Shown piece after piece: positions 1 to 8,263 of a stretch of 44,165 bases of DNA (position 1 is its first letter; each line of letters begins with the position of its first letter). The stretch covers positions 1-44,165 of the forward strand of contig SHUF01000020.1 in NCBI GenBank assembly GCA_009694745.1. The letters run 5' to 3'. The notes below the pieces were generated by a model. It saw only the letters and a list, made by a program, of their open reading frames with translations, made no database searches and had not been told where the DNA came from. This DNA is from Acidobacteriota bacterium. GTDB lineage: Bacteria > Acidobacteriota > Vicinamibacteria > Vicinamibacterales > SCN-69-37. Position numbers and translations under genes: made by a program.

Positions 1-2
1 AG

Positions 3-1661
3 CCCCTCAATAGCGGCGACGAGTACCAGATTCAGCGGTCCAGGGAAGAAGTGGCCCACATCGACCCCACGTCGGTGTTTGGGGACGGGGCCTCACCCGG
101 GCGCGGGTTCAACGAGCTGACCATGGCCCAGCTCGACCTACAGGCCGCAGAAAAGGTCGCCGCGGGCCAGAGCCCGCACAACGAAATCATGTACAAGCAC
201 CAGCGGTTCGCCTTTCCGCTGGCCTGCCTCGTCTTCGCCATCGTCGGCGTCGCGCTCGGCGTGAGCACCCGCAAGGACGGCAAACTCGCCGGATTCGCCA
301 TAGGCATCGGCGTGATCATGGCCTATTACGGCATCATGACCCTGTTCGACGGCCGGGCGAAAGGCGGCGCCTTCCCGGCCGTCTGGGCCCGATGGATGCC
401 GAACATCATCCTGGGCGCCATTGGTGTGGCCCTCCTGTTGTGGCGCACCCGCGGCGCGATGCCGATGCCGGCCTGGCTCGCGGCTCGGTGGCCGGCGTTC
501 CTCTCGTCGAGGACGACCGCAGCATCTGCGGGCTCGAGCAAGGTGGTGCTGGTCATCCGTTTTCCGGAGCTGTCACTGCCCCGTCCCAGCCTGATGGACG
601 TGTATGTTGGCCGGAAGTACCTGCGCACCGTGATTCTGGCGTTTGTGGGCCTCATGGCCCTGTACTACATCGGCGAGTTCATTGAGTTGTCCGAGAAACT
701 CTCAAAGGGCCAGGCGACGATGCCGATGATCGCGCGGTACTTTTACTACGCGACGCCGAAGTTCATCTACTTCATCGTCCCGCTGGCCACGCTGGTGGCT
801 GTCCTGACCACACTCGGTGGATTGTCGCGCACCAATGAACTGACGGTCCTTCGGGCGTGCGGCATCAGCCTCTATCGGACGGCAGTGCCGTTGCTCGCGT
901 TGGCCCTCATTTCAAGCGGCTTGATGTTTGCCCTCGAAGACCGTGTGATGGCGCATTCGGAACGACAGGCCGAGGTGCTGCGCAACACGATTCGCGACCG
1001 GCCCCAGCGCACGTTCAACGTCGCGAACCGCTCGTGGATGATTGGCCGCAGCGGCGAACTCTATCACTACGCGGTGTTTGACGTGCGCGCAAAGACGCTT
1101 CACCAGTTGTCGATCTTCAAGACGGCGCGCAACCCGTACCGCCTCATGTCGCACACGTTCGCCACGCAAGCCGTGTTCTCCGATGGAGCATGGCAGGCCA
1201 CAGACGGATGGGTACAGACGTTCGACGACAAAGGCAAGGTACGTCGCACGGCGTTCAAGTCCGAGACACTCCCACTTGAAGAGCCGGGCTTTTTCGGCGC
1301 CGAGCAGTTTGAAGCGGAGTTCATGAGCTACGGTGAGCTTCAGACCTATATCGAGGAACTCGACCAGAGCGGCATCAGCTTTGCCGCACACAAGGTGGAA
1401 CTGCAACGCAAGATCGCGTTTCCGTTTGTCACGCTGGTCATGACACTGATTGCGATTCCGTTTGGCGTGACGCTCGGCCGTCGGGGCGCGCTCTACGGCA
1501 TTGGATTGGCGATTGTGCTGGCCGTCGCCTACCTGCTCGTGTCTACCCTGTTCATTGCATTTGGCGTGGCCGGGTGGCTGCCTCCGGTGCTGGCCGCATG
1601 GGCCACCAACATCGTCTTCGCCGCCGCAGCGCTTACCGCACTGTTGACGGTGCGGACGTAA
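3..1661 (+). CDS. LptF-LptG fused permease of the LPS export ABC transporter (5' end outside window)
   Basis: LptF and LptG are the two inner-membrane permeases that, with the ATPase LptB, extract LPS and pass it to the LptC-A-D bridge. The frame is open from the first bases, so the gene starts outside the window; the GTG at 51 is internal. The visible protein begins in the C-terminal half of an LptF-like unit: a periplasmic stretch, then three hydrophobic helices at about residues 65-145 of the visible part. Without a stop it continues through an Ala/Ser/Thr/Pro-rich linker into a complete second YjgP/YjgQ unit beginning near 595 (key residues MDVYVGRKYLRTV), with helices at both ends and a central periplasmic domain. 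In most bacteria these are two separate adjacent genes. The last 29 bases overlap the convergent PHP gene. The family call is strong; the fusion is read directly from the frame. Confidence 0.88.
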   Translation, partial: PLNSGDEYQIQRSREEVAHIDPTSVFGDGASPGRGFNELTMAQLDLQAAEKVAAGQSPHNEIMYKHQRFAFPLACLVFAIVGVALGVSTRKDGKLAGFAIGIGVIMAYYGIMTLFDGRAKGGAFPAVWARWMPNIILGAIGVALLLWRTRGAMPMPAWLAARWPAFLSSRTTAASAGSSKVVLVIRFPELSLPRPSLMDVYVGRKYLRTVILAFVGLMALYYIGEFIELSEKLSKGQATMPMIARYFYYATPKFIYFIVPLATLVAVLTTLGGLSRTNELTVLRACGISLYRTAVPLLALALISSGLMFALEDRVMAHSERQAEVLRNTIRDRPQRTFNVANRSWMIGRSGELYHYAVFDVRAKTLHQLSIFKTARNPYRLMSHTFATQAVFSDGAWQATDGWVQTFDDKGKVRRTAFKSETLPLEEPGFFGAEQFEAEFMSYGELQTYIEELDQSGISFAAHKVELQRKIAFPFVTLVMTLIAIPFGVTLGRRGALYGIGLAIVLAVAYLLVSTLFIAFGVAGWLPPVLAAWATNIVFAAAALTALLTVRT

Positions 1662-3330
1662 CGAGCGACACGCCCGAGATCCATGCGCGGCCTGCAGACC
1701 CTGGCCGCGTGTGCCAGGTATCCACCACCAGCGACAAGGATCGAACGAGATCGAGCGATGGCGTGGTCGCCAACCCCTCACCGACGGCCGCGAAGTCCTG
1801 AAGATCGAGCGTGACCGTTCGTGGTGTGGCATCGACATACACAGACCGCTGCCACCGGTCGCCATCCACGCCTCGAGGCACCCGCCACTGAATCGACACG
1901 CGCATCGGCGGCTCAGCCCGAAGGGTCATGGTCACCGCGTCGAACCGATCCTGGCCCGACAGCGGGTACGCCATCGCCGCGTACTGCCCACTCGCGCGAC
2001 CGGGCGCGAGCGAAAACGCGAGACCCACTTCCCCGTTGCTGGCGGTCAGTTCGCCGGTTGACGGCTCGTGCCGTTCGATGGCCCACAAGGTCGGGTCGTC
2101 CAGCGCTTTCACGACGACGGTGGTCCCGAGCGCGGGAATCGCGGTTCTTGGTGGAGGCACCGACGAACCCACCCTGATCGCATTGGTGACAACCCATGGC
2201 AGGGTGCGCCCGGGAAGCCTGACTTCGGCCCGATAACTCGCCGGCGCACCGTTGTGAATGTACACGGCACTTCCCTGGCCCGACGCCACTTCTTCGCCGC
2301 CCCGCAGCAGTACGACGATCGCGTCATCGGGTTCCGGCGCGGTGGCTTGCAGCGTCACGGGCTGATCAGTGCTGACTGACTCGCCCATCGCCCAGGTCAT
2401 GGCGTCGTGCGACGCGGTGAACGATACCCGGCCAGGCCACGCGATCGCGCGGACGACCGAGTAGGTGCGTCCACTTCGCAGGGCGCTGAGGATGACGCCG
2501 GCGTCGTCTGCTGCATGCTGCGTCAGCGGCTGTGACAATTCGATTCCCTGCAGCACGGTACCGAACATATCCAGATAGCTGGGGCGGGCGAGGATGGTCG
2601 TGGCGTTGCGGAAATCCCCTGACCCATCGACACCGACACGCGCGTGCGCATCAACCCCGGCCAGGGCAACGACCGGACGCTCGCGAGCGAGTGTGTCCCA
2701 GCGCTCAAGCGATGCCGTCGGGCGGTCGAACAGGCCCGCGATCGCTTCGGAGGGGCGAATGAGGTAGTGGCCGATTGTTCGCGCGAGGCTGGTCGGGGAT
2801 TCGTCGCGCCATTCGGAGTCGGCGTTGAGCCATTCCAGACCATCCGCGCCTGTGGTGTCCCCGCGCCACCTCAAGCCGGGCTTTGGAGAATCAGGATGTG
2901 CGATCACCGCCCATCCCCCCATGCGATGCACGTCCTCGATCGTGTCGCGCGCTTCGCCACCGAGAGGAAACGGCGACGCAGTTGTGAGACCGAGCGCGAC
3001 CACATGACCTGATGTGGTGGAGATCTCGACGGCGTCGATCATCAACACCCCGTGCCGATAAAACGGCGGATCCGGTGTCCGGGTGGCATCCCCATGATCG
3101 GAGAGCACCACGAACTGCAGGTTCGCCGCCGCAGCGGCACGCGCCACGTCGTCTGGGCTGCCGCTGCCATCCGACCGATTGGTGTGAACGTGAAAGGCGC
3201 CGAAGACAGTCGTGGGTTGAACGGGCGCGAGCGTCCGCGAGGCGGACGGCAGCGTCACGCCGATGTACACGACAACGGCGGCCCCAAGGGCCACCGCTGT
3301 GATGAGTATCGTCTTTCGGATGGGGCGCAT
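1633..3330 (-). CDS. membrane-anchored PHP-domain protein (CehA/McbA-like metal-dependent hydrolase)
   Basis: The 565-residue protein has an N-terminal hydrophobic segment (about residues 7-27) that is either a signal anchor or an uncleaved signal peptide, followed by a PHP phosphoesterase-like domain. Metal-binding signatures are visible in order: HVHTNRSDG near residue 48, LSDHGD near 77, EIS near 102, an IAHPDSPK loop near 144 and GVDAHA near 226. This arrangement matches the CehA/McbA group of PHP proteins. The C-terminal half looks like beta-rich accessory domains without clear motifs. The likely location is the periplasm. It lies 31 nt downstream of metK on the same strand and could be co-transcribed, but nothing links it to methionine metabolism. 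The substrate cannot be told from sequence. Confidence 0.8.
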   Translation of the reverse strand: MRPIRKTILITAVALGAAVVVYIGVTLPSASRTLAPVQPTTVFGAFHVHTNRSDGSGSPDDVARAAAAANLQFVVLSDHGDATRTPDPPFYRHGVLMIDAVEISTTSGHVVALGLTTASPFPLGGEARDTIEDVHRMGGWAVIAHPDSPKPGLRWRGDTTGADGLEWLNADSEWRDESPTSLARTIGHYLIRPSEAIAGLFDRPTASLERWDTLARERPVVALAGVDAHARVGVDGSGDFRNATTILARPSYLDMFGTVLQGIELSQPLTQHAADDAGVILSALRSGRTYSVVRAIAWPGRVSFTASHDAMTWAMGESVSTDQPVTLQATAPEPDDAIVVLLRGGEEVASGQGSAVYIHNGAPASYRAEVRLPGRTLPWVVTNAIRVGSSVPPPRTAIPALGTTVVVKALDDPTLWAIERHEPSTGELTASNGEVGLAFSLAPGRASGQYAAMAYPLSGQDRFDAVTMTLRAEPPMRVSIQWRVPRGVDGDRWQRSVYVDATPRTVTLDLQDFAAVGEGLATTPSLDLVRSLSLVVDTWHTRPGSAGRAWISGVSLVTSAPSTVR

Positions 3331-3361
3331 GCCGGCTTCGTCTGAGGCCCCGCGGTGACCG

Positions 3362-4513
3362 TCAGATCCCGGCGTCAGCCTTCAGCGCTGCAGCCTTGTC
3401 GGTGCGTTCCCAGGTGAACTCCGGCTCGGTGCGTCCGAAGTGCCCGAACGCCGCCGTCTTGCGATAAATGGGACGACGGAGATCGAGGTGACTGATGATG
3501 CCCTTGGGAGTCAGGTCAAAGTGCTTCTTCACGAGTTCCGCCAGTTTCTCTTCCGAGACCTTGCCGGTGCCGAATGAATCCACCAACACGGAAACGGGTT
3601 CGGCCACGCCAATCGCGTAAGCCAGCTGCAACAGGGCCTTGCTGGCCAGGCCCGCGGCCACGATGTTCTTCGCCACGTACCGCGCCATGTAGGCGGCCGA
3701 GCGATCCACCTTCGTCGGATCCTTGCCCGAGAATGCGCCACCGCCGTGCGGCGCCGCGCCGCCGTAGGTGTCCACGATGATCTTGCGTCCGGTCACGCCG
3801 GCATCCCCATGCGGGCCACCGACGACAAACCGCCCGGTCGGGTTGATATAGATCTTCGTGCTCGCGTCCATCAGACTGGCCGGGATGCTCGGCTTGATGA
3901 GCTTCTCGGTGAGGTCGCGGTGCAGCGTCTCGTTGTCCACTTCTGCCGAGTGCTGGGTGGAGACTACGACGGCATCCACACGCACAGGCGTGTCGCCGTC
4001 GTATTCGACCGTGACCTGAGACTTGCCGTCAGGCCGCAGATAGGTCAGCTCGCCGGAACGGCGCAGCGTCGAGAGTCCCCGTGTGAGCTTGTGCGCCAGC
4101 ATGATGGGCAGCGGCATCAACTCGGGCGTTTCGATGCAGGCATACCCGAACATCAGGCCCTGGTCGCCGGCGCCGCCCGTGTCCACCCCTTGGCCGATGT
4201 CGCGCGACTGCTCGTGAATGGACGAGAGTACCGCGCACGTTTCGGCGTCGAAGCCGTACTTGGCGCGGGTGTATCCAACCTCGGTAATCACTTCGCGGAC
4301 CACGCGCTGTGTATCGATGGTGCAGGAGGTGGTGATCTCCCCCGCCACCACGGCCAGGCCGGTGGTCACCAACGTTTCGCACGCGACGCGCGCGATCGGA
4401 TCCTGCGCGAGAATCGCATCGAGAATACCGTCTGAAATCTGGTCGGCGATCTTGTCGGGGTGACCTTCGGTCACCGATTCGGACGTAAACAAATAACGGC
4501 CAGCGCGTCCCAT
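3362..4513 (-). CDS. metK: S-adenosylmethionine synthetase MetK
   Basis: Cytosolic enzyme that makes S-adenosylmethionine from ATP and methionine. The 383-residue protein is normal length and shows the family signatures: [13 protein letters not shown] at the N-terminus (ATP/methionine site), [12 protein letters not shown] in the middle, and the glycine-rich [16 protein letters not shown] loop. A longer GTG start at 4528 is possible, but the ATG at 4513 is preceded seven bases upstream by AGGAG, so I use 4513. The leader contains a hairpin and an apparent sigma-70-type promoter. The PHP gene follows after 31 nt. Confidence 0.97.
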   Translation of the reverse strand: MGRAGRYLFTSESVTEGHPDKIADQISDGILDAILAQDPIARVACETLVTTGLAVVAGEITTSCTIDTQRVVREVITEVGYTRAKYGFDAETCAVLSSIHEQSRDIGQGVDTGGAGDQGLMFGYACIETPELMPLPIMLAHKLTRGLSTLRRSGELTYLRPDGKSQVTVEYDGDTPVRVDAVVVSTQHSAEVDNETLHRDLTEKLIKPSIPASLMDASTKIYINPTGRFVVGGPHGDAGVTGRKIIVDTYGGAAPHGGGAFSGKDPTKVDRSAAYMARYVAKNIVAAGLASKALLQLAYAIGVAEPVSVLVDSFGTGKVSEEKLAELVKKHFDLTPKGIISHLDLRRPIYRKTAAFGHFGRTEPEFTWERTDKAAALKADAGI

Positions 4514-4532
4514 CCAGGAGCTCCTCACATTA

Positions 4533-4549
4533 GGGCCGCGCGACGGCCC
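4533..4549 (-). promoter_or_regulatory. hairpin in the metK leader, just upstream of the ribosome-binding site
   Basis: On the minus strand a perfect six-base stem (GGGCCG/CGGCCC) closes a five-base loop. It sits eight bases before AGGAG, and the AGGAG is itself half of a perfect ten-base palindrome (AGGAGCTCCT, 4516-4525). The stem could modulate initiation at metK. I could not match the leader to a known SAM riboswitch class. Confidence 0.3.
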
Positions 4550-4560
4550 GGTAAAGCCAC

Positions 4561-4590
4561 AGCGTACCAGACGCTTCTCGTACGGGTCAA
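4561..4590 (-). promoter_or_regulatory. candidate sigma-70-type promoter of metK
   Basis: On the minus strand TTGACC and TACGCT are separated by 18 bases. A transcript starting about seven bases further on would have a leader of roughly 40 nt that includes the hairpin and AGGAG. Confidence 0.45.
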
Positions 4591-4608
4591 TCGGGAAAGG
4601 CCCGACAG

Positions 4609-5499
4609 TTACCGTCGCGGGTGGAATGCGTCGTACACCTGGCGCAGGCGGACTTCAAGCACATGCGTATAAATCTGGGTGGTGGAGAGATCCGCGTGAC
4701 CCAGCATGGTCTGAATCGCGCGCAGATCGGCGCCGCGCTCCAGCAGATGTGTGGCGAACGAGTGCCGAAGCACGTGCGGGCTCAGATGCGTCTTGAGACC
4801 GGCCGCGTCCCCGTAGTCTTTCAGGATCTGCCAGAAGCTCCCCCGGCTGAGCCGCCGGGCTCCGCGTTGGCTCACAAAAAGCCACGGGGGATCTTTCTTT
4901 TTCACGAACGTGGGCCTCGCGTCTGACAGATACTGCTGCACCCATTTAGCGGCGACGTCGCCGAGCGGAACGATCCGCTCCTTGCTGCCCTTGCCCAGGC
5001 ACTGCACATACCCCTGCTCCACGCGCACGTCGGCCATCTGCAGACTGACGAGTTCCGACACGCGGAGGCCCGTCGCATAGAGCACCTCGATCAATGCGCG
5101 GTCGCGAAGCCCGCCGGGTGTGGACACGTCGGGAGCGGCGAGCAACCCATCGACCTCCGCCATCGAGAGGAAGCGCGGCAGTGACAGAAACGCCTTGGGT
5201 GCGTGCAGGTCATCGGCCGGGTTCTCGGCAATGTCACCGCGCCGGCGCAAGTGCAGGTAGAACCCCCGCACAGAGGCCACCAGCCGCGCCGTGGAACTCG
5301 GTGAGAGCCCGCCGGCCATCGCGTCGCGCACAAATCCTTCCAGGTCCCGGCGGTCCAGGCGCGCGATTTCACGGCCCTGGCCTTCGGCGAACGCGCGCAA
5401 GCGCGCCAAATCACGGCCATAGCCATCCAGCGTGTGCACCGACAGGCGCCGCTCGACCTCAAGGTGCCGGAGATAGGTGACGATGGTGTCCGGGCTCAT
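4609..5499 (-). CDS. xerD: XerD-type site-specific tyrosine recombinase
   Basis: The 296-residue protein has an N-terminal SAM-like core-binding domain (residues about 3-85) and a C-terminal catalytic domain. The tyrosine-recombinase catalytic set is complete: R146 in TGLRVSEL, K170 in LGKGSKER, H242 and R245 in HVLRHSF, H268 in LGHADLST and Y277 in QIYTHV. Length and motifs fit XerD/XerC, which resolve chromosome dimers at dif, rather than a phage integrase. The open frame extends upstream to 5700 over murQ, but that part is antisense to murQ. The ATG at 5499 puts the core-binding domain at the N-terminus as usual. No attachment site or mobile element is visible nearby, which favours the housekeeping role. 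XerD over XerC is a judgement. Confidence 0.88.
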   Translation of the reverse strand: MSPDTIVTYLRHLEVERRLSVHTLDGYGRDLARLRAFAEGQGREIARLDRRDLEGFVRDAMAGGLSPSSTARLVASVRGFYLHLRRRGDIAENPADDLHAPKAFLSLPRFLSMAEVDGLLAAPDVSTPGGLRDRALIEVLYATGLRVSELVSLQMADVRVEQGYVQCLGKGSKERIVPLGDVAAKWVQQYLSDARPTFVKKKDPPWLFVSQRGARRLSRGSFWQILKDYGDAAGLKTHLSPHVLRHSFATHLLERGADLRAIQTMLGHADLSTTQIYTHVLEVRLRQVYDAFHPRR

Positions 5500-5538
5500 T
5501 GTCGAGTACTCTACGCACTTTCGGCGTTTGTGTAACTC

Positions 5539-6462
5539 ATGGCTTACCAATCCAAGTGGCAGTATCTTCCCACCGAGGGCATCAACAGCGCGTCGATGGC
5601 CCTCGACAGGATGCCCGTGCTCGAGATCGTCGACCTCGTGCTGGCGGAAGACAAGAAGGTAGTCGCAGCCGTCCAGAAGGAGCGGGAACGCATCGCTCAT
5701 GGCATCGACATCATTACGGCCGCACTCAAGAAAGGCGGCCGTCTGGTGCTGGTGGGCGCGGGCACGAGCGGCCGGCTCGGGGTGCTTGAGGCGGCCGAGA
5801 TGCCGCCAACGTTCAGCACGAAGCCTGAACTGGTCCAGGCCATCATGGCCGGCGGCCAGGAGGCGATGTTCCGCGCACGTGAGGGCGTGGAAGACAACTT
5901 CGAAGAGGGCGGCCGCAGCATTGTCCGGCTGCGCATCGGCAAACGCGATGTGGTGATTGGCGTGTCGGCGAGCGGCATCACCCAGTTCGTCAGGGGCGCG
6001 CTCACTGTGGCCCGCAAGAAAGGCGCGCGGATCATCTTCGTCACGTGCTGGCCGGGCACCGAACTCCAGAATTTCGTGGACCTGATCATCGCGCCGTCGG
6101 TCGGGCCCGAAGTGATTGCGGGGTCCACGCGGCTCAAGGCCGGTACCGCCACCAAGATGGTGCTCAACATGCTCACCACGGTCTCGATGGTCCGCATCGG
6201 CAAGACCTACGGCAACCTGATGGTGGACGTGAAGACCGGCTCAGAGAAACTCAAGGACCGCGCGCAACGCATTGTCTCGATGGTGACGGGCGCGGATCCC
6301 GACGAGGCGAAGGCGTTGCTGGTGCGCGCCAAATGGAACGTGAAGATTGCGATTGTCATGAAGAAAACTGGGCTGTCGGCGGCTCAGGCCGGCGCACGCC
6401 TCCGGCGCGCCCACGATTCCATTCGCGAAGCGCTCGGCGAAGATATCGAGGTGCCGGTTTAG
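5539..6462 (+). CDS. murQ: N-acetylmuramic acid 6-phosphate etherase MurQ
   Basis: This enzyme removes the lactyl ether of MurNAc-6-phosphate to give GlcNAc-6-phosphate and lactate during peptidoglycan recycling. The 307-residue protein has the SIS-domain fold, with the VGAGTSGRLGVLEAAEMPPTF signature at about residues 72-92 (sugar-phosphate binding and catalytic acid region) and GSTRLKAGTATKMVLN near 195 that is typical of MurQ. The last four bases overlap the convergent nagB stop. Neighbouring nagB and the GlcNAc-kinase-like gene support a role in amino-sugar salvage. No strong Shine-Dalgarno sequence is seen before the ATG. Confidence 0.95.
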   Translation: MAYQSKWQYLPTEGINSASMALDRMPVLEIVDLVLAEDKKVVAAVQKERERIAHGIDIITAALKKGGRLVLVGAGTSGRLGVLEAAEMPPTFSTKPELVQAIMAGGQEAMFRAREGVEDNFEEGGRSIVRLRIGKRDVVIGVSASGITQFVRGALTVARKKGARIIFVTCWPGTELQNFVDLIIAPSVGPEVIAGSTRLKAGTATKMVLNMLTTVSMVRIGKTYGNLMVDVKTGSEKLKDRAQRIVSMVTGADPDEAKALLVRAKWNVKIAIVMKKTGLSAAQAGARLRRAHDSIREALGEDIEVPV

Positions 6463-7226
6463 CGCCTCGATTGGGATCGCGGCACCTTGAGGTCCGCGGC
6501 GAGGTGTGCGGCAGCCGCCCGGTCGAGAATCACGATCACATCCGGATGTGCCTGCAGCAGCGATGCCGGCACGCGCGTGGTGATGGGCCCCGTGAGCGCG
6601 CGCGCCACCATGCGCGCCTTGGCGGCCCCGGTCACAAGCAGGATGACTTGACGGGCACCCAGGATAGTGCCCACGCCCATTGACACCCCGTGAGTCGGAA
6701 CAGCCTGCCACTGTCCACCAAACAGACGGGCGTTGGCCCGGCGTGTGGTGGGCTGCAACGCGACGCGGTGCGTGCGGGCCTGCAGGGAGTCTGCAGGTTC
6801 GTTGAACCCGATGTGGCCATTGCGTCCGAGGCCGAGCACGATCACGTCGAGCCCGCCGGCACGGGCGATACGTTGTTCGTAACGCGCGACTTCGCGCCGC
6901 CAATCGGCAGATCGACCATCCGGTACACAGGCGCTGCGCGCGCGCAGATTGACGTGATCGAAGAGGTGCGCCTCCATGTACGACCGGTAGCTGCCAGCGT
7001 CTGCCCTGCCCAACCCTGCGAACTCGTCGAGGTTGAATGTGGTGGCGCGGGAAAAATCTGCGCGGCCGGCGCGGTGGGCACGGACGAGGGCGCGGTACAT
7101 CGGGACGGGCGTGTCGCCGGTGGGCATGCCAATCACGAGTGCCGGATGGCGGCGCAGGAGGTCCAGCACGCGTGACGCCGCTGCGGCGGCGGCTCGAGCG
7201 GCGGTGGCGTAAGTCATTACGTGCAT
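6459..7226 (-). CDS. nagB: glucosamine-6-phosphate deaminase NagB
   Basis: Converts glucosamine-6-phosphate to fructose-6-phosphate and ammonia, feeding amino sugars into glycolysis. Family signatures are present: IGMPTGDTP near the N-terminus (phosphate loop), FNLDEFAGL with the active-site Asp, and LGRNGHIGFNEPA with catalytic His and Glu, then SMGVGTIL. I use the ATG at 7226, which aligns the N-terminus with NagB proteins. A GTG at 7247 directly after the upstream stop is possible. It follows the kinase-like gene without a gap, so they form one operon. It lacks the longer C-terminal allosteric tail seen in the E. coli enzyme. Confidence 0.92.
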   Translation of the reverse strand: MHVMTYATAARAAAAAASRVLDLLRRHPALVIGMPTGDTPVPMYRALVRAHRAGRADFSRATTFNLDEFAGLGRADAGSYRSYMEAHLFDHVNLRARSACVPDGRSADWRREVARYEQRIARAGGLDVIVLGLGRNGHIGFNEPADSLQARTHRVALQPTTRRANARLFGGQWQAVPTHGVSMGVGTILGARQVILLVTGAAKARMVARALTGPITTRVPASLLQAHPDVIVILDRAAAAHLAADLKVPRSQSRR

Positions 7227-7247
7227 CGTGGAATGGGACACAGACAC

Positions 7248-8183
7248 TTACTCGTCGAGATACGTCGGTAGCACCAGCGCATCACTCGCGCCGGCGCGGG
7301 CCAGAGAGACGGCCCCTGTCGCAGGCTCCGCCAGTAATAGTGTCACAACAATGCCGGGCCACCGGCCGGTCAGGTGCGCGGCCACACGCTGGCGCAGGCG
7401 CGGGCCGGCCTTGAACATCCCGCCGGCAAGAATCACCGGCCCGTGCGAGAGCCGCAGGGTGTGGCACACCGACAGTGCCGCGAGCCCGAGTTCGCGCGCA
7501 CCCGTGTCAATCAAGTACACCGCGATCTCATCGCCTTCGTCGGCCGCGGCCTCGACCTGCGGTGCGAGCGCGGCCACAGTGGCGGGCTCAAAGGTGCCGT
7601 GATAAATCTCGCGCACCAGGTCCTGCGACCGGGCCACACCGAAGTGCGCGAGCACGCGGGCCGTGAGTTGTGTGTGCGGCCCCCGGCCGTCGGCCGAACG
7701 CACCACCGCCCTCAGGGCCTGTCGTCCCAGCCAGTAGCCGCTCCCTTCGTCGCCGAGCAGATGGCCCCATCCGCCCGCGCGCGCGGCCCGGCCCTCACGA
7801 TTACGGCCGTAGGCGATCGACCCGGTGCCGGCAATGATCACCACGCCTGGGGCTCCGGGCAGACCGGCTTCGAGGGCGATGAGTGCGTCGTTGACCACGA
7901 TCATCCGACTGTGCGGCGCCACTCTGGAAAGGATGGCGCGCGCCGCCGATTGATCCGCCGCGCGATCCACGCCGGCCATGCCGAGACACACCACCGTCGC
8001 TGGTTCAGACGCGCCCGATAACACGTCGGCGATGACGTGATGCAGCACCCGCTCGACCTGCACTTCCCCGGCATGTTGCAGATTGGCGCCAGGGCCGCGC
8101 GACTCGGCCAGGACGCGGCCGTCGCGGTCCGCAAGCTGGCACACGGTCTTGGTACCGCCAGCGTCGATGCCGATGACGAACAC
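7248..8183 (-). CDS. BadF/BadG-family ATPase, probable N-acetylglucosamine kinase
   Basis: The 311-residue protein is a complete ASKHA-fold kinase. It has the phosphate-1 loop IGIDAGGTKT at residues 4-13, the central IIAGTGSIAYG phosphate-2 motif near 117-127, and the adenosine motif VILAGGMFKAG near 269. This pattern is shared by bacterial and animal N-acetylglucosamine kinases in the BadF/BadG/BcrA/BcrD group. Placement directly upstream of nagB and beside murQ supports phosphorylation of GlcNAc or another salvaged amino sugar. Translation probably starts at the GTG at 8183. A TAGGCT lies six bases upstream with only a weak -35 (CCGACG), which could mean a leaderless transcript. Substrate assignment is inference. 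Confidence 0.8.
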   Translation of the reverse strand: MFVIGIDAGGTKTVCQLADRDGRVLAESRGPGANLQHAGEVQVERVLHHVIADVLSGASEPATVVCLGMAGVDRAADQSAARAILSRVAPHSRMIVVNDALIALEAGLPGAPGVVIIAGTGSIAYGRNREGRAARAGGWGHLLGDEGSGYWLGRQALRAVVRSADGRGPHTQLTARVLAHFGVARSQDLVREIYHGTFEPATVAALAPQVEAAADEGDEIAVYLIDTGARELGLAALSVCHTLRLSHGPVILAGGMFKAGPRLRQRVAAHLTGRWPGIVVTLLLAEPATGAVSLARAGASDALVLPTYLDE

Positions 8184-8221
8184 GCCAACAGCCTACTCCA
8201 TCGACCTGCCCCGTCGGCGGC

Positions 8222-8250
8222 TTGACACGGCCAGGGGCAGGACTGGTACC
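8222..8250 (+). promoter_or_regulatory. candidate promoter of the serine hydrolase gene
   Basis: A perfect TTGACA is followed after 17 bases by GGTACC. The -35 is consensus but the -10 is poor. The start codon at 8264 is only 13 bases further on. Confidence 0.35.
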
Positions 8251-8263
8251 TTCGACCCTTCCG

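Noticed and set aside
4609-5499. Integrase marking a mobile element
   Set aside because: Length and motifs fit XerD, neighbours are housekeeping genes and no direct repeats or tRNA target are visible.
5500-5700. N-terminal extension of XerD
   Set aside because: It overlaps murQ in antisense and would displace the core-binding domain from the N-terminus.
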